Counted from the stretch's first letter, positions 1 through 12,260 are shown. The stretch is DNA of 64,000 nucleotides from Zygnema cylindricum (GCA_037447655.1 JBBHKE010003022.1:36090-100089); one strand, 5' to 3'. The notes: generated by a model from the letters alone, not told the origin. Numbers and translations: made by a program.

Positions 1-3000
1 TCGTCACCCTGACCATCAAACTCTTCTTCTTGAGGATCCTCGAGACAACTTTTTTTCCTCTTCGGTGTACTAGTCTCTGTTTTTTTCCCAAAGTGCAACC
101 CCATTCCGAGCTTCCATTCGTGACTCATCGGAGAAAGTTGTTGCTCCACTACTGCCTTCTCTGTTGTCTTTTTCCCTGAAAGGCTCCTGAGGTATCCAAA
201 GACAGCTGCTACACCTCGTACTACACTCAACCGACTAGGACTTACTATTCTCTGTTTATTCTCTGAGACATTAGATATACCCTGTTTCGGGGATCGATTA
301 CAGTCTCCTACTAAGTTTAATTTTGCGTTATTTCTAGGAGACTGGGGGCTTAGCAAAAGACCATTCGGAGTATTTCGCCGTTCTAATTTCCCTCCTATCA
401 GTCCAGATTCTGCAGGCACAGTTGCTGCGTGCACACCATTTCCTTCCTCTACCTGGGCTGAGTTTAGAATATAGCTGTTTAGATCATTGACAGTATCCTC
501 TATACATCCACCTTGTATGTTGATCAGACTCTCAGATATGCCATTCATTTCCGGAGAGTTCACTTCAACCATGTCAAAAGTTGCAGATTTGAACGTCTCA
601 GCAGGCGGTTCGACTTGACCGGCTGCCATAGATTCGGTCCTCTCTAACTGTCCTTCATTATTGTCATTGTTCCCTTCTCGCAATAAAGATTCAGACGGGG
701 AAGCAATGTTTCTACTCATCGGACAGGGAGATGGTGCACCAATCGATACTGCTGTCATAAGATGTTGATTGACAGGTTCAACTGTTCTCAACTTCAGATC
801 ATCGAGGCTTTCCACCTCTACTAGACTCACTTTTGCAGGGTTTTCCAATTCCCTTTTTGGATCGTTCACATCTGCCGAACTTTCTTGCCATTGCAAAACT
901 ACCTCTGTAGAAACTACAAGTTCCGCCTCAGAAACATTGACGGCCTCCTGCAAATTCTCGCTATAATTGCCAACCAGACTTTCACACTTGGTTTCTTGTT
1001 TCTCAAAATTTTCTTCTACAATCAATGTATTTTGAGCTGTTTCCTCCTCCAAAATAGCAAACAGTTCAACATTATGAGAGAACTCCCTGGTGACTGAGAA
1101 AGCACATAGTTGCTCACTGTTGCGATTGCTCGTCTCAGGTGTCCTCGACATCTGAAATGTGAAGTCAGCATCTACCTCTTCCTTTTCTTTTTCTACCTTT
1201 TCATCCGGTGGCTCCTCAGCCTCGACAAACCTCTCGCCATCATATAAATTATCTTGTATCGGCAATTCCTTAAGACTGTCTTTATCTTTCTCAAATTTCC
1301 TACAGTCATCAGCTTCATTCACTTGCAATGTTTGTGAAGCTGTTGTTTGAAAAACATTGTTGACACCTGAGACACATGACTTTCTCTTGCACCCAACGCT
1401 CTGTTTCTCAGTAATATATTCCCCTTCCACTTGCATGTGTCTGGCTTCATCCCTCTCCTCTGCCTGAGATATGTGTGGAGACACTCCTAAACTTCCACTA
1501 TCCGAAATGTGTTCATCAGCTTCACTATGTAAATTACTCAATGGGTCCTCTCTGGTAATAAGCTGATCTTCACCACAATCCTGACGGCCAGAAGAAGCCT
1601 GAAACCACTCAGCTACACTTATCTCCACTCCTGCTCCAGAATTCGATAAACTTGCTCCCTTTGGTACACTTTTTTGTCTTGAAACATTTTTGTCTATTGA
1701 TGCAAATGGTTCCTGCTGACGTCCAGCTTCTCTGCTCTGATCAATTGGCATCTCCATTGTCTTTGTGCCTACTGAAAGCTGGTTGTTATTTTGCATCTCT
1801 GCGAAATGATTTGGAAATTCTGGAGAGGAGGTTTGACTTATCCTGGCTTTTGTCGACACAACATCACCTGAGGATTTCCTATTGTGTGACTCAAATTTAT
1901 GAGCCTTATCCACTGAATACTCAAGTTTATCAGCCTTGGCCACTGAATGCTTAAGTTTACCAGATGTAGCCACTGAAACTTCAAGACCATCAGCCTCAGC
2001 CATTGAATGCTCAAGTTGTCCCACTTCAAAATGGCAGGTCACATTATTTATTCCAAAGGGCCATTCAGATATCGGTGTCGTTTTTGTATGTGCATGGACC
2101 GATACATTCAAGTTTTCGGTTTGGAGTGTCCCTTTTGTTTCACAGGGAAAAAGTGTCAATGGAGGCAAGGATTTCTTTGCCGAACTTATTTGTATGGAAG
2201 TTTTCCCTTTCAAGTCTCCTGCAATCTCACCAGCAGTCATTGTGGTTAAGACCAGGAAGGTTTACCAGTGCACATTATGCATTTTTTTCACTAAATGAAC
2301 TCTGGCAAATGATTCAGGTCGACCCAATCACAAAATTTCATGATGAAAGTAGATGCAAAACATGCTGCCCGAAAACTGGACTTGACTTATGAGATCCCAA
2401 AGCTCACTCATTTAGTGGCCCACAATGTGTACACAAAAACTGCTACTTCGTCAACACGGACAAAAAATGGACTTGAATACATATCTCCACAACTAGCTTT
2501 GGAGGACTGAATATGCAACACTCTCAAAATCTTGACAATCATTTGTAAGTGTACAACATTTCCGAATCCAGTGAAACGACAATTAATACCAACTACGTAC
2601 AGTCAGGTTCGATAACTTACCCTGAATAGAGGACAAAGGTCCAAGTTTTCCAGTCAGAACCACAACAGGTCGTTCATCTGCAACTGGTTTTAGAGCATCA
2701 GTTGAGGGTGAATTTTCCATCTTTAACTGTTTGGTTGTAATTTCATCCTTTTGCACATCAGGGTAAATACTTTTAGCCGTTTTCTTGGAAGCAGCGGATG
2801 CTTTTTTGGGTTTTGACTGCCTTACTGGTCTGCTCGAGTTAGGCAGATCAGGCTTGGAAGACTGTTTTTCCTGCATTCGGGCCCGAGACCGGGTCATTCG
2901 AGGCTCAATCTTGGGCTTTGAAGCTGATTTTGGACTGGATAAAGGTGTGGCCTTAGGTTGAACTCTCCTCCTGCCTGTGGAAGCTTTTGCAGGAGCATCT

Positions 3001-4294
3001 GGAGCCTTTTTCGGAGAAGCTACACTGCATGCTACTGTCTGTTCCGATGAATGATAAGTGTCTTCAACGACTCCTGTCTGGACCTCCGGTTCCTTGGAGA
3101 CATTTCCGTGCATGTCAAGCACCGAAGTTGACATATCTTCTGCAGGTGTAGCTGCCCTTCCCTTTGAACCCGTCTCTGCGGCAACATGGTTCGATACAAG
3201 ACATTTACTGCTGTCAGCAATTCCTGACATTCGTAAAAAATCTCCCGAACACGTTCCTGATTGGAACCCATTTCCAGTAGTTTGACTCTTGTCATTCAAG
3301 GGGCTCCACTTAGACTTTTGGGAACTGTTTAAAAGCTGGATTCCAAGACCCCGACGAGCTGATTTCTCTCCTGTTTCTATTCTCGTGTTTGGCGGTAAGC
3401 TCTGTGGTATATTTTCCTTGTCCTGGCTATTCCACCACCCCTCAGGAGGAGCTCCCTTTCCAACTCGTTCCCTCTCTATTTCTGCAAAGTCACTTGCTGC
3501 GGCAAAAGGTGTTCCAGCAAGTTTTAATTTCAATGGAAAGTTCTCGGATTTCACAGCCTTATCTGCAGTCCCTAAAGTAGAATCTGGTAGGACACACAAA
3601 CGAGCGCGTTTTGACTTGTGAAGTCCTGTTTCACTCATTTCAAATTTTCCAGCTGTACTCCATCCTTTCTTCTCCCTCACAAATCTTGCCGCTCGTTTTT
3701 CGTAGGCAACTCTCGAAAGGGTAAATTCTTGCAAAAGATTTGCTTCAACCAACTCAGCTGGCTTCAAGTGGCTTCTCAGTATTGCCTGTGCACACACACA
3801 AAAACATCACAGGTTTAGTAATGTAACAACAAGACTTGTAAGCATTATCAATTCCTCGAAACAACAGATACAGTGTAAAACATGTCTGACGCAGATTACG
3901 AAAATTAAACACAACAGTTTCGTGAGAGAATGCTGAGCAAAGTGGAATCCTGATCACAAACTTTCCCTAGTATCACATGACCAAATACTGATGTAGACAA
4001 CTGGCAATAGCAACTCTTTTTTTCACGTGATAACTTTCGGACAATGTTGCAGTTTGATCAATATTGCAGAGCATCTATTCGACAACCCTTGTAAAATTCT
4101 TTGGACATTATAGAGAGATACATGCTCATAAATAGAGAGACCAGAAGTTTCAGTAGAAAGGATAGAAAGAGTTGTCACATCATTGTGGGAACATTTTGTC
4201 TGAACAAGTTGTAAGCAAGAAAGAAAGGTCAACGGTTATAAATGTGGAAAACGAGGCTTACCAGTCTTTTTGTCAGGTCATTGGTGGCAGCCAT
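1..4294 (-). CDS. Large charged, serine-rich protein of unknown family, 5' part (3 exons, truncated at left edge)
   Basis: Three exons read on the minus strand: 4294-4262 (start codon, MAATNDLTKRL), 3785-2621 and 2218 to beyond position 1. Donors are CTG|gtaagc at 4261 and CAGG|gtaagt at 2620; acceptors are gcacag|GCA at 3786 and attgcag|GA at 2219. The phases agree at both junctions (0 and 1). I read the third exon codon by codon and it has no stop over 2.2 kb, so the window holds about 1,140 residues and no C-terminus. The start (ILRSHLKPAELVEANLLQEF) looks helical. Next comes a basic SP/KP-rich stretch with RMTRSRAR at about residue 310, then a long acidic, serine-rich region. A tandem 10-residue repeat lies at 1886-2020. 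These features suggest a nuclear, largely disordered, chromatin-type protein, but I do not recognise the family. Confidence is high that it codes and low for any function. Confidence 0.8.
1886..2020 (-). repeat. 30-bp tandem repeat inside coding exon (10-residue units)
   Basis: About four and a half copies of a 30-bp unit; copies start at 1910, 1940, 1970 and 2000. On the minus strand they encode divergent decapeptides such as SVAKADKLEY, SVATSGKLKH and SMAEADGLEV. The 30-bp period keeps the frame open. Confidence 0.85.
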
Positions 4295-4640
4295 TTTCCC
4301 TGCTTCCCGAACTAGCCACCACAAACAGAGGAGTAACCCAGCGAAGCTCCTTTTACTTGCGACAGATTGGACTATAAAAATAAAATCGAAGCGATAGATT
4401 AGCTCAATACATGTGGCTTATGTTCAGGAAAAAAACTTATACAAAATTATCCCTATTTCATTTCGTCCATCATCTTGAATATGCTATTGAGAGTAGTAAA
4501 CGATAAGTTAACATCGTATTGACTGACACGTGTCAGGAATTGCAAATACAAGTTCACCTATTCCTCTTAAGCTGAGCAGCTCCATCTGAAAGCATCTATT
4601 GATCTTTGCTTGACATCCTCCACATAACCAGAACCCGGCT
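4295..4640 (-). promoter_or_regulatory. Probable 5' UTR and promoter of the left-edge gene
   Basis: This is the stretch directly upstream of the start codon at 4294. On the minus strand it contains a CCAAT motif near 4367 and AT-rich DNA, but no clear TATA box at a sensible distance. It is inferred from position only. Confidence 0.3.
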
Positions 4641-6150
4641 TCGCCCTTAACAATTCAATAGTGTTCCCTTGCTAGATTGTATTGCTGAGGAAGAAACGGA
4701 AACAGATAAAGCATGGAAGATGATGGACGAATTCTTGAACAAACGACGAAAAATCGAATACTGTTTGATTAAACGAAGTGTGATGGTGTGGGGAGAGCAA
4801 AATTTGAATGTTGAAGTGCTAGCCGTTTCAGCTCCAAGGCGGATAAACCGGGCATCTATGGAGTCAAATAACTACTTTTGCGTTCACATATGAAGTCGTG
4901 CTCTAGATTAGTGATATTTCGGTTCAGTTCCATACCCGTTCACACGAAATTTTGATAAAGGGCTAGGGACTAGTTGGTCTGACGGTACGTCATTTTTAAC
5001 GGTCACCCAACTCTTTTAAGGTCAAGACCGCCTACCGTACGAATTTTCAGTACAGTAAAGTGTAGGTGAATGGAACTGCAACAGTACAGTCCTACAAACT
5101 TTAACCACAGTTCGACGGTTTTCAAGTTTAGCTGGGGAGTCTATGACTAAAAGTGTGCACTCCGTAAACCTGGCTCTGTGAAATATTGACGGCCGCAGAT
5201 TTTGAAATGCGGTAGCCGCTAGCCAGAGGTCGCAAACGGTCAACCGAAACCGTGACCGACCATTAACCGACCGCCCGCGCCGGATCCGGAACGGATTCGG
5301 TTGCCAAATTTTGGGGGTCGGGCGGTTACGGTCGGTTGATTCACCAGGAAAACATCTTTTCTCAGTACACATTTGTCCAATTTTCAATTTAAGACCGCCA
5401 TTGTACGGAGAAAAGATGTTCTAAGAGACGAAAAAAACCATAGGTGTTCAAAACGTATTTTACGCACGTTTCGAACGCTCGTACAATACGTAGAAAGTGG
5501 AGAGGTCGATTTGAAAAAATCGTAAAAAACGTTAATGATTTTTTCCGTACAAATCCGTACATCTAATACAAAAAATGAATTGAACATGTACCGCAGTTTG
5601 TACGCTTTCCATTAAATGAGCGGTGAAAAGCAATATGCAATTTAATTATTTTCACACCCCGAGTATTTATCGAAACATCTACATCAACTGGTTAACGACG
5701 AGTGCACTGGCAATTACATGATGAAGTACACAGGCGCAAATTCAAATCGTGCCAAATGCGTTTTTGTTATAATAAAATTGCCTGTCCTTCACAGACAAGC
5801 AGCCATGGCCTTCTCTCTTTACCTCTCCGAGAGCATGCAACTTCAAAAAAACAAAGTTCAGGCCATATGCAGATTCCATTTTTCACCATTCGTGCCGTCG
5901 GTAATTTCGTCTTCTGTGATTTTTCGCGTTCAGCTGTTCAAGTATTAATGGCGACTTCTTTTCGAAATTTGAAGAAGACGCCCGTACAAAATTTGAACTC
6001 ACGGCGCTAAAATAGTGTGACGCCGCAACGTCTCTTTTTGGAAATATTTGTAGACTTCACATTATTTTCCCGTACAATCCATGTACATTATGTTCGGTTT
6101 ACTGAACAGAAAGTACGGATACATGCATCGAATATTTTTTGTAAACTACA
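4641..6150. other. Intergenic, no gene seen
   Basis: AT-rich DNA scattered with short GTACGG/CCGTAC words. Open frames here are short, unspliced and unlike known proteins. A 74-codon frame at 4669-4893 has no visible domain. Confidence 0.4.
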
Positions 6151-6347
6151 CCGCGAATCGTTATTAGCGTTATGAACTCTATATCGGCGCCCCAAAATTT
6201 TGACATTAATACCTTAAATATAATAAACTACACTATTTAAGGACGTGGACCATAATCTGCCACAACTCCTGGCACTAAACTAGAATGAATGACGCTAATT
6301 TTTTCTTTACACTAATAATTTCTCAACGCTAATAACGATTCGCGGTG
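6151..6347. mobile_element. MITE, TA-flanked family with CACCGCGAATCG ends (copy 1)
   Basis: A 197-bp non-coding element flanked by TA on both sides. Its terminal inverted repeats start CACCGCGAATCGTTATTAGC and end with the complement. A near-identical copy lies at 23526-23724. TA target sites suggest the Tc1/mariner superfamily; no transposase is present. Confidence 0.85.
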
Positions 6348-6526
6348 TACCGTACAGTTTCCGTAAAAAATCAAACAGTTACAGTATTTTGTTTATTAGT
6401 TTCCGTAAAATGTTAGTTTCAATTTACATAAGACGTTTTTTTGCGTATTTTTGAAAAGTAACGTACAATACGTATAAACTGGAAAAAAATGAAAAAACGC
6501 GCGTATTGAACAACTAGGAAAAAAAC

Positions 6527-6795
6527 CATAGTTCAAAAGTAGGCGCTTTATGGTAGGCCTTTGGTAGGCGCAAGTTGTGTTATGGGCTTTTCATGTGATC
6601 TTCTTAGATCGCTACTTTGGTCGCTACTTTGATCAGCGGCCGTCCGATGACGTTTAATTCTCTATCGAACGATGTGCAACTCAACTCTGTTACTTTTTTT
6701 TCATTTTGCGACCAATACAATGTGGGTCTTAAGGTCATATTGTATGTTTTGTGTACAATAGGCATATTGTATGGGCCTACTTTCACTAGGTGTTG
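6527..6795. mobile_element. MITE-like repeat with CATAGTTCAAAAGTAGG end (copy 1)
   Basis: Starts CATAGTTCAAAAGTAGGCGC and continues through a segment shared with 45403-45718 (cttttcatgtgatcttctta, the later (T)n stretch and gcatattgtatg). The far inverted repeat seen in the second copy (cctacttttgaactatg) is missing here, so this copy is truncated at its right end. Confidence 0.65.
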
Positions 6796-6799
6796 TTTA

Positions 6800-7450
6800 A
6801 ATCGTGCGATTTTTTCAATTTTTACGATTGAAACGTATAATTCATGACTTTTGAAAAAATCGCAAAAAAACGTGCTGTACTTTCTGTCCGGTAAACTGAA
6901 CGGACAGTATTTGGGGAAAGTACAATATTTCCCGTAAAATGTATGTTTACGAAATTTGAGGAAAATATACGTTCCGTTTATTAGTACTTTCTGTTCAGTG
7001 AACTAAACAGCGAAAAACATGGAACCTGTACAACATTTAATCGAAAATGTACGGAAATTTTCGAAAAGAGACGTTGAAACGTCACAATATATTCCCGTGG
7101 TAAGTTTTAAAAATGTACGGGCGTCCTCAGTTTTTTTTGAAAGAAGCCGCCAATAAATGTTGAAAACGAAACTGAAAGGAAGGCGCCTCCTTATATCCTA
7201 CCTACTTTATTTTTTTGCAGTCGTGTGATGTCTGAGAGATATAGAGAGAAGGCGGCCATGGCTGTCTGCCAGATAACATCAGCCAGACGGACTTTGACAC
7301 AAATAGATAGCATCAGCCAGACGGATTTTGACAAAATTATGCTCCCGCCAACATTTGAATCAGGGTGTACAATGTCTATATATCGCCCAGATTCACAGTT
7401 GCCGTTACCGGTTGATGAAGGAGTTCCGATAAACTCTTAGAGTGTGATAC
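6800..7450. other. Intergenic, no gene seen
   Basis: AT-rich, with repeated GTACGG and TTTCCGTA words. At 7270-7332 a short direct repeat (agccagacgga with nearby tttgacaaaat) occurs twice. No coding signal is convincing. Confidence 0.35.
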
Positions 7451-7458
7451 GTATATAC

Positions 7459-8186
7459 TAGTGTTGTGTATCGGTAAAAAAACTTATCGTGATAAAACCG
7501 ATACCGATAGTTATCGGTTATCGAACGGTCAGAGGTCCCGATATATCGGTCTGGGACCAACAAATTCCATATCGGCGATAACTTTTTAAAAATATAGTGT
7601 GCATACAATAGTACTATATAACATACTGTATTATATAATCTTCATTATACAGCGTGGAATGCCACGTATAAGAATCTGTTCCGCGTATCTATTTAACTGA
7701 AAATCTTTACGGACAGCGCTGCACATAAACGTAGACAAATATAAGTTAATACTTTATTGTTATAAAACTATACTATCGAAACAAAAAAAAAAAAATACAT
7801 TGTAAAATTTCTGAATCAAACTTTTTCCAAAAAAATACGAACAGACTGAAAGAAGCAGACGAGAATTTTGAAAAACCCCTTAAATTAGGAATAATGATGG
7901 AAAATTCGTGATTTTTTACCGGAATCGGAAGTAAGGGGGTCCGATGCGCGTCCGGGGAATACGACGTATAGTTGCGTGTATATGCCGTACATTTATCTGT
8001 ACGGTCCGTACAGTTATCGCCGATAGCTATCGTTATCGGCATTATCGCCGATAAGTACCCGATATTATCGGCTACTTATCGGCGATAAGACCGATGTCGA
8101 TATATCGTACCAATATATCGATTATCGGGAACCCGAAAAATGGTCCATATAGGTTATCGGTAAATCCTTACCGATACACAACATTA
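7459..8186. mobile_element. hAT-type MITE with TAGTGTTGTGTATCGG ends (copy 1, 728 bp)
   Basis: Terminal inverted repeats TAGTGTTGTGTATCGGTAA and TTACCGATACACAACATTA are flanked by a perfect 8-bp duplication, GTATATAC, at 7451-7458 and 8187-8194. An 8-bp target duplication and a TAGTG tip fit the hAT superfamily. The interior is packed with palindromic TATCG/CGATA words. It has no coding capacity. Confidence 0.85.
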
Positions 8187-9130
8187 GTATATACCTATTA
8201 CATTTTGTTTACGCTTTATCTATTTTTGTTTGTTTTATATGTACGGAAGTGTACGGATGAAAATTCATTAACGATTTTTAACTATTTGTTCAAAACGTTC
8301 AATGCATTCGTTATGTGTAATTTGTCGCGATTGAATCGTTCGCATATGAACAACTATGTTTCACCTACTTTTGAACTATGAAAAAAACATTAACGCTAAA
8401 GATTCACGGTTGTACTGTAGCAACCTGAAGCATGTGTTGCGCATCGAGACGATTTCACCGATTCGTTATGGACATACAAAAAATGCCTCCGATTCCGATT
8501 ATATACAATATGAATCGCTCGGCATCGCGATGTTGGAAGATACAATGATGCTGCGCACACATGCAATTTCAGTAAAGCACACCAACAATTTACTTCAGCA
8601 ATGAATTTCGAAGCTGTATCAATTTCACTTTGCTGAGAACCTGGTAGATAAACAGCAAAAAAAGTAACAAAAATATATAGTCCGTTTTGTATTATGGATC
8701 ATACATTATACATAATGTGCTAGAAATTAATTTTTGTCCATTGCATCTTACAAAATAATGTACCAACTGTATCGGAACAGGCTCCTCTGTAACACTCGGA
8801 CAAGAAAATGTTGCAAGAGAGTTTTGAGTTGATAATAGCAATGGTATGGTGTGTGTTTAACAAGGATCGATCTTTATGTAAGTTCTTCTTCTCTCAGGGA
8901 GACTTACATTTGCTATTTTTATCCTACGCTGCGTATAAATTCGCTTAAGTTTTTTAAATAGAACTTTTATACTTTGAACTACCTCTTCACAATGTTTTTT
9001 GCCTTGTATTTAACGAGAACAACAGAAAGGAATACAATTTTCTATTGAAATACTTGGCTATTGCCTTGCTGACGTCAGAAACGTAACTACTGTTTTGTCT
9101 TGCATATACCTTTACATGGAGCAAAATCAG
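8187..9130. other. Intergenic, no gene seen; repeat ends only
   Basis: Contains an isolated cctacttttgaactatg end (about 8365-8381) and an acgctaaagattcacggttgta end (about 8391-8412) of two MITE families. The rest is AT-rich and featureless. Confidence 0.4.
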
Positions 9131-9140
9131 NNNNNNNNNN
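9131..9140. other. Assembly gap (10 N)
   Basis: Ten unknown bases. Sequence composition changes sharply on the right side, so the join may hide missing or misjoined sequence. Confidence 0.99.
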
Positions 9141-9300
9141 TAGTCTGACAGTGCAGCGGTCGCTGGTCTGACGGAGCCGCGACCTGAGCAGCGGTCGCGG
9201 CTCCGTCGCGGCTGCGGGGACAGTCGCGCGGCGGCCGCAGAAGGGCCGGGGGACAGCCGCGGTTCAGTCGCGGCTCCGGGAGGGACGCGGTACGACCACG
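9141..9300. repeat. GC-rich island 1
   Basis: About 150 bp of very GC-rich DNA with repeated ggtcgcggct / ccgcgacc words, directly after the gap and followed by very AT-rich DNA. No open frame is convincing. Confidence 0.6.
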
Positions 9301-9715
9301 ATAATGTTGTAGAGTTGTAAGTGTTTAGATGTTAACTTCGTTTTTTCTTGGTAAAAATTTACAGTTTTAACTTATTACCGTTTTAGCGTTAATTTTTTTT
9401 TAATAGGTAAAGACATACAGTTGTGAATTATTACTATTTAAGTCTTAAATTCGTTTTTTATTGGTAAAAACATAAAGTTATACTTATTACTGTTTTAGTA
9501 TTAACTTTTTTTATTATGATTTTGTCATTATTCATATTGAAATACAAAAATGGTTATTTTTTGCTTAAATTCTGAATTTATCATTATTAAGTGTTGACAT
9601 ACAGAAATGGATAATTTTTTTTTAATTGCGATTTTGCCATTATTCAATTTTGACATTTAAAAATGGTTCTTTTTTGCTTCAATTGTAGATTTGTGAATGT
9701 TGAGATGTTGTAATA
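9301..9715. other. AT-rich spacer with degenerate repeats
   Basis: Contains several imperfect copies of a unit like gttttagcgttaattttttt and ggtaaaaacata. No gene is seen. Confidence 0.4.
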
Positions 9716-9915
9716 GCACCAGCATGGCGCAGGGAGGGCCTCGGCGCTGACTTGGCGCCGACAGGGGGCCGGGAAGACGCCGGCGGCGCGCTGACAGGGG
9801 CGTCGGCGCTGCCTCGGCGCTGGCGACGAGTCCAGCGCCGAGGCAGTCTGGTCGCTGGCGACGTGACAGTCTGATCGCTGGTTGCAGGTTCAGCGTCCAG
9901 CGAAGTGACAGTCGT
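9716..9915. repeat. GC-rich island 2
   Basis: About 200 bp of GC-rich DNA built from repeated ggcgctg, cggcgctgcc and gtgacagtc words. It resembles the island at 9141-9300 in composition and style. Confidence 0.6.
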
Positions 9916-10633
9916 CGTTGGCTTTCGTTTAGAACTTCAGAAATTTTGATTAAGTTGTCGTCGTATTTTTCGTTATCAATTACATGTTTTAATATTTTTT
10001 AATTTTAATTTTTAGTATGGAGTCAAAGTCGGTCAACGCATTTTAAAAATTTTGAACTTTGTTTCATGCGCATATTCGTTATTTTTTTGGCGTTTCATGC
10101 GTGCGTTTTATGCGCATGAGACATCTAACAGTGAAAGATTCGGACTTAGCTGTCGTGGCGTCATCAATACGGTTTAGTTAGCGTGTTTGGCTAATTTGAT
10201 TAAAGTACGATACTGTTCGCATGAGGGAATCCTTCCTTCATCTGGAAGGTACTCCGTATTCTGACGTGTGAACTATAACATGGACAGTACAGCAAACAGA
10301 ACATTTAACAGAACATTTAACAGCATACATATAAATCGTACATTGTATCCGTACGGAAAGTATACGCCTTTTAAGAAAGATTGAAAAACTGAAAAAATTA
10401 ACGAAATTTCGTAAAAATGTCAAAATCCGTACGAATGAGACATCTATGGAATCATTCCTAGCAGCGTCTGGATGGCATACCGTATTCTGACGTGTGCACT
10501 ATATCATGGACGGTACAAAAAACAAAACAATGAGGTGCTTCAAGGGTTTATAAACACTAAGAGTATGTCCTCGTTCTTAATTTAAGCAAACTTAAAAGTA
10601 CGGTACGGCATCAAGGAGAGTCCCAGGCCGGTA
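9916..10633. other. Intergenic with a diverged direct repeat
   Basis: Segments at about 10217-10285 and 10440-10515 share ccgtattctgacgtgtg and the pattern actata(a/t)catgga(c)ggtac, indicating an old duplication. No gene is seen. Confidence 0.45.
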
Positions 10634-10865
10634 CACCATGAATCGCTTACAGCGTTAATGTACTTTTTTTTACTTTTTTTAGCCACTTAAAACATATTTT
10701 CTTTGTGCACACTTTGTCGGAATGAAAATCGGACGGTTTCGATTGAAAGCCAAGGTTCTCACTTTCTGATTGATGGTCTCCAATCGTTAAGCGGACACGT
10801 GTGTATGGAGAAATGATGTTTTAAATGGCGGGAAATATGTTAACACTAAAAGCGATACACGGTTG
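10634..10865. mobile_element. MITE, TA-flanked CACCNNGAATCG family (diverged copy)
   Basis: Starts CACCATGAATCGC after a TA, ends aacactaaaagcgatacacggttg before a TA, and contains the internal block agccacttaaaaca shared with copies at 49582 and 57395. Confidence 0.75.
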
Positions 10866-11660
10866 TACGGTCGAAACGAGGAGACTCGCGGAGGCTCGAG
10901 GAGAGTAAAGCCGGCCGCAGGATAACCCCGCGGAGACTGCCGCGGAGGCAGGCTCGGCACATTTCCTATTGGCCCGCTAAGACGCCACCGGGCCAGGTAT
11001 ACCTGTCTTATCTGTACGGCGGTGTACAACGTCTCGCGGGAGGACGCAACCGGGTAAATAGGATTCAGCGACAGCCAATGTCAAAGTGCTTTAATTTTTT
11101 TAAAGCGCTTCAATTTTATGAAAAAACAGCCAATTATTTCACCCTTTAAAAAATAATCAAATAAAAACAATAAAAAGACAAGAGGTTGCTGTTACGCTAT
11201 TTCTTCGACCCAATCGCCGGTACGATTTTAGTTTTATTACAGTTTACAGCTTAGTTCGATGGTCGTCTAATCCTGATTACCGCCACTATTATTTTAATCA
11301 GTCTGTTTATTTGTCTATTTACTCGAATTCAATGATCTCTCGTTAGATTTATGCAACATTTAATGTACATTACAATACAGTATAATATAATAATATATAA
11401 TAAGATATACTATAAATGATATAATATGTTATATTGAAATATGTGTTAGGATTATTGGAAGAATCGGCGGATAAGATGTGGAGAATCCGTCGTCCGCGGG
11501 TTTGTTAATGTTTTGGTTCACGTGGCGCGATTCGATCTCGAGTATGGTTTCGCGATTTGCATCGGAGTACTTTTGGTTCATTCAATGTACGGAGGTTATG
11601 TACCTGCCGGTACATAAAGTATTTACGTATAGTGGTTCAGTTTGGGTTTTGTCTGTTTTG
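10866..11660. other. Intergenic, no gene seen
   Basis: GC-richer at 10860-11050, then AT-rich. Short open frames lack any recognisable domain. Confidence 0.35.
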
Positions 11661-11661
11661 T

Positions 11662-11721
<60 letters not shown>

Positions 11722-11740
11722 TACATATATATATATACAT
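11661..11740. repeat. (TA)n microsatellite
   Basis: Nearly pure TA repeat with interspersed ACATATATAC. It forms the left flank of a hAT-type MITE. Confidence 0.9.
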
Positions 11741-12176
11741 TAGTGTTGTGTATCGGCAAAATTTTTATCGTAATAACACCGATATCGATATTTATCGGTT
11801 ATCGAACGGTCGTGATTCCGGATATATCGCTCCGAGACCAACGAATTCCTTATCGCCGATAAGTGGAAAAATATAGTACGCTGTATAATAGTACTTTATA
11901 ATATATTGTATTATACTTTCACTGCATTGGCGTGGCATGCCACGTGTAACAATCTGTTCCATACAATGTGTAACGAAATAACGACGGTTCACTACAACGG
12001 GATGAACCGCACGACTGTTTGTTGTAAACCGCACAATTATCGCCGACAGTTATCGGTACCGAAGTTATCGCGATAGAAAACCGATATTATCAGTTTTTTT
12101 ATCGGCGGTAACACAAGTTTCGATACATCGTGCCAATACATCGATTACCAGCAAACCATGCCGATATACAACACTA
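11741..12176. mobile_element. hAT-type MITE, TAGTGTTGTG family (copy 2, 436 bp)
   Basis: Ends are TAGTGTTGTGTATCGGC and GCCGATATACAACACTA. The interior matches the copy at 7459-8186 (ttatcggttatcgaacggtc, gataccgat). It is inserted in (TA)n DNA, so the target duplication is not clear-cut. Confidence 0.8.
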
Positions 12177-12200
12177 ATATATCCATATGTATATGCATAT

Positions 12201-12260
<60 letters not shown>

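Noticed and set aside
5022-5387. 121-codon minus-strand frame
   Set aside because: Arginine-rich text without a domain in repeat-like DNA full of CCGTACA words; likely chance.
7225-7440. 71-codon frame MMSERYREKAAMAVCQ...
   Set aside because: Short, no domain, lies between MITEs and contains a short direct repeat; no splice or promoter support.
7459-8186. TA target duplication for the TAGTGTTG elements
   Set aside because: First considered because several copies end in TA, but the 7459 copy shows a perfect 8-bp duplication and the 28032 copy a 7-of-8 match, so the hAT type is better supported.
9716-9915. CRISPR-like or regularly spaced repeat array in the GC-rich island
   Set aside because: Words repeat irregularly with no constant spacer length, and the window is clearly eukaryotic.
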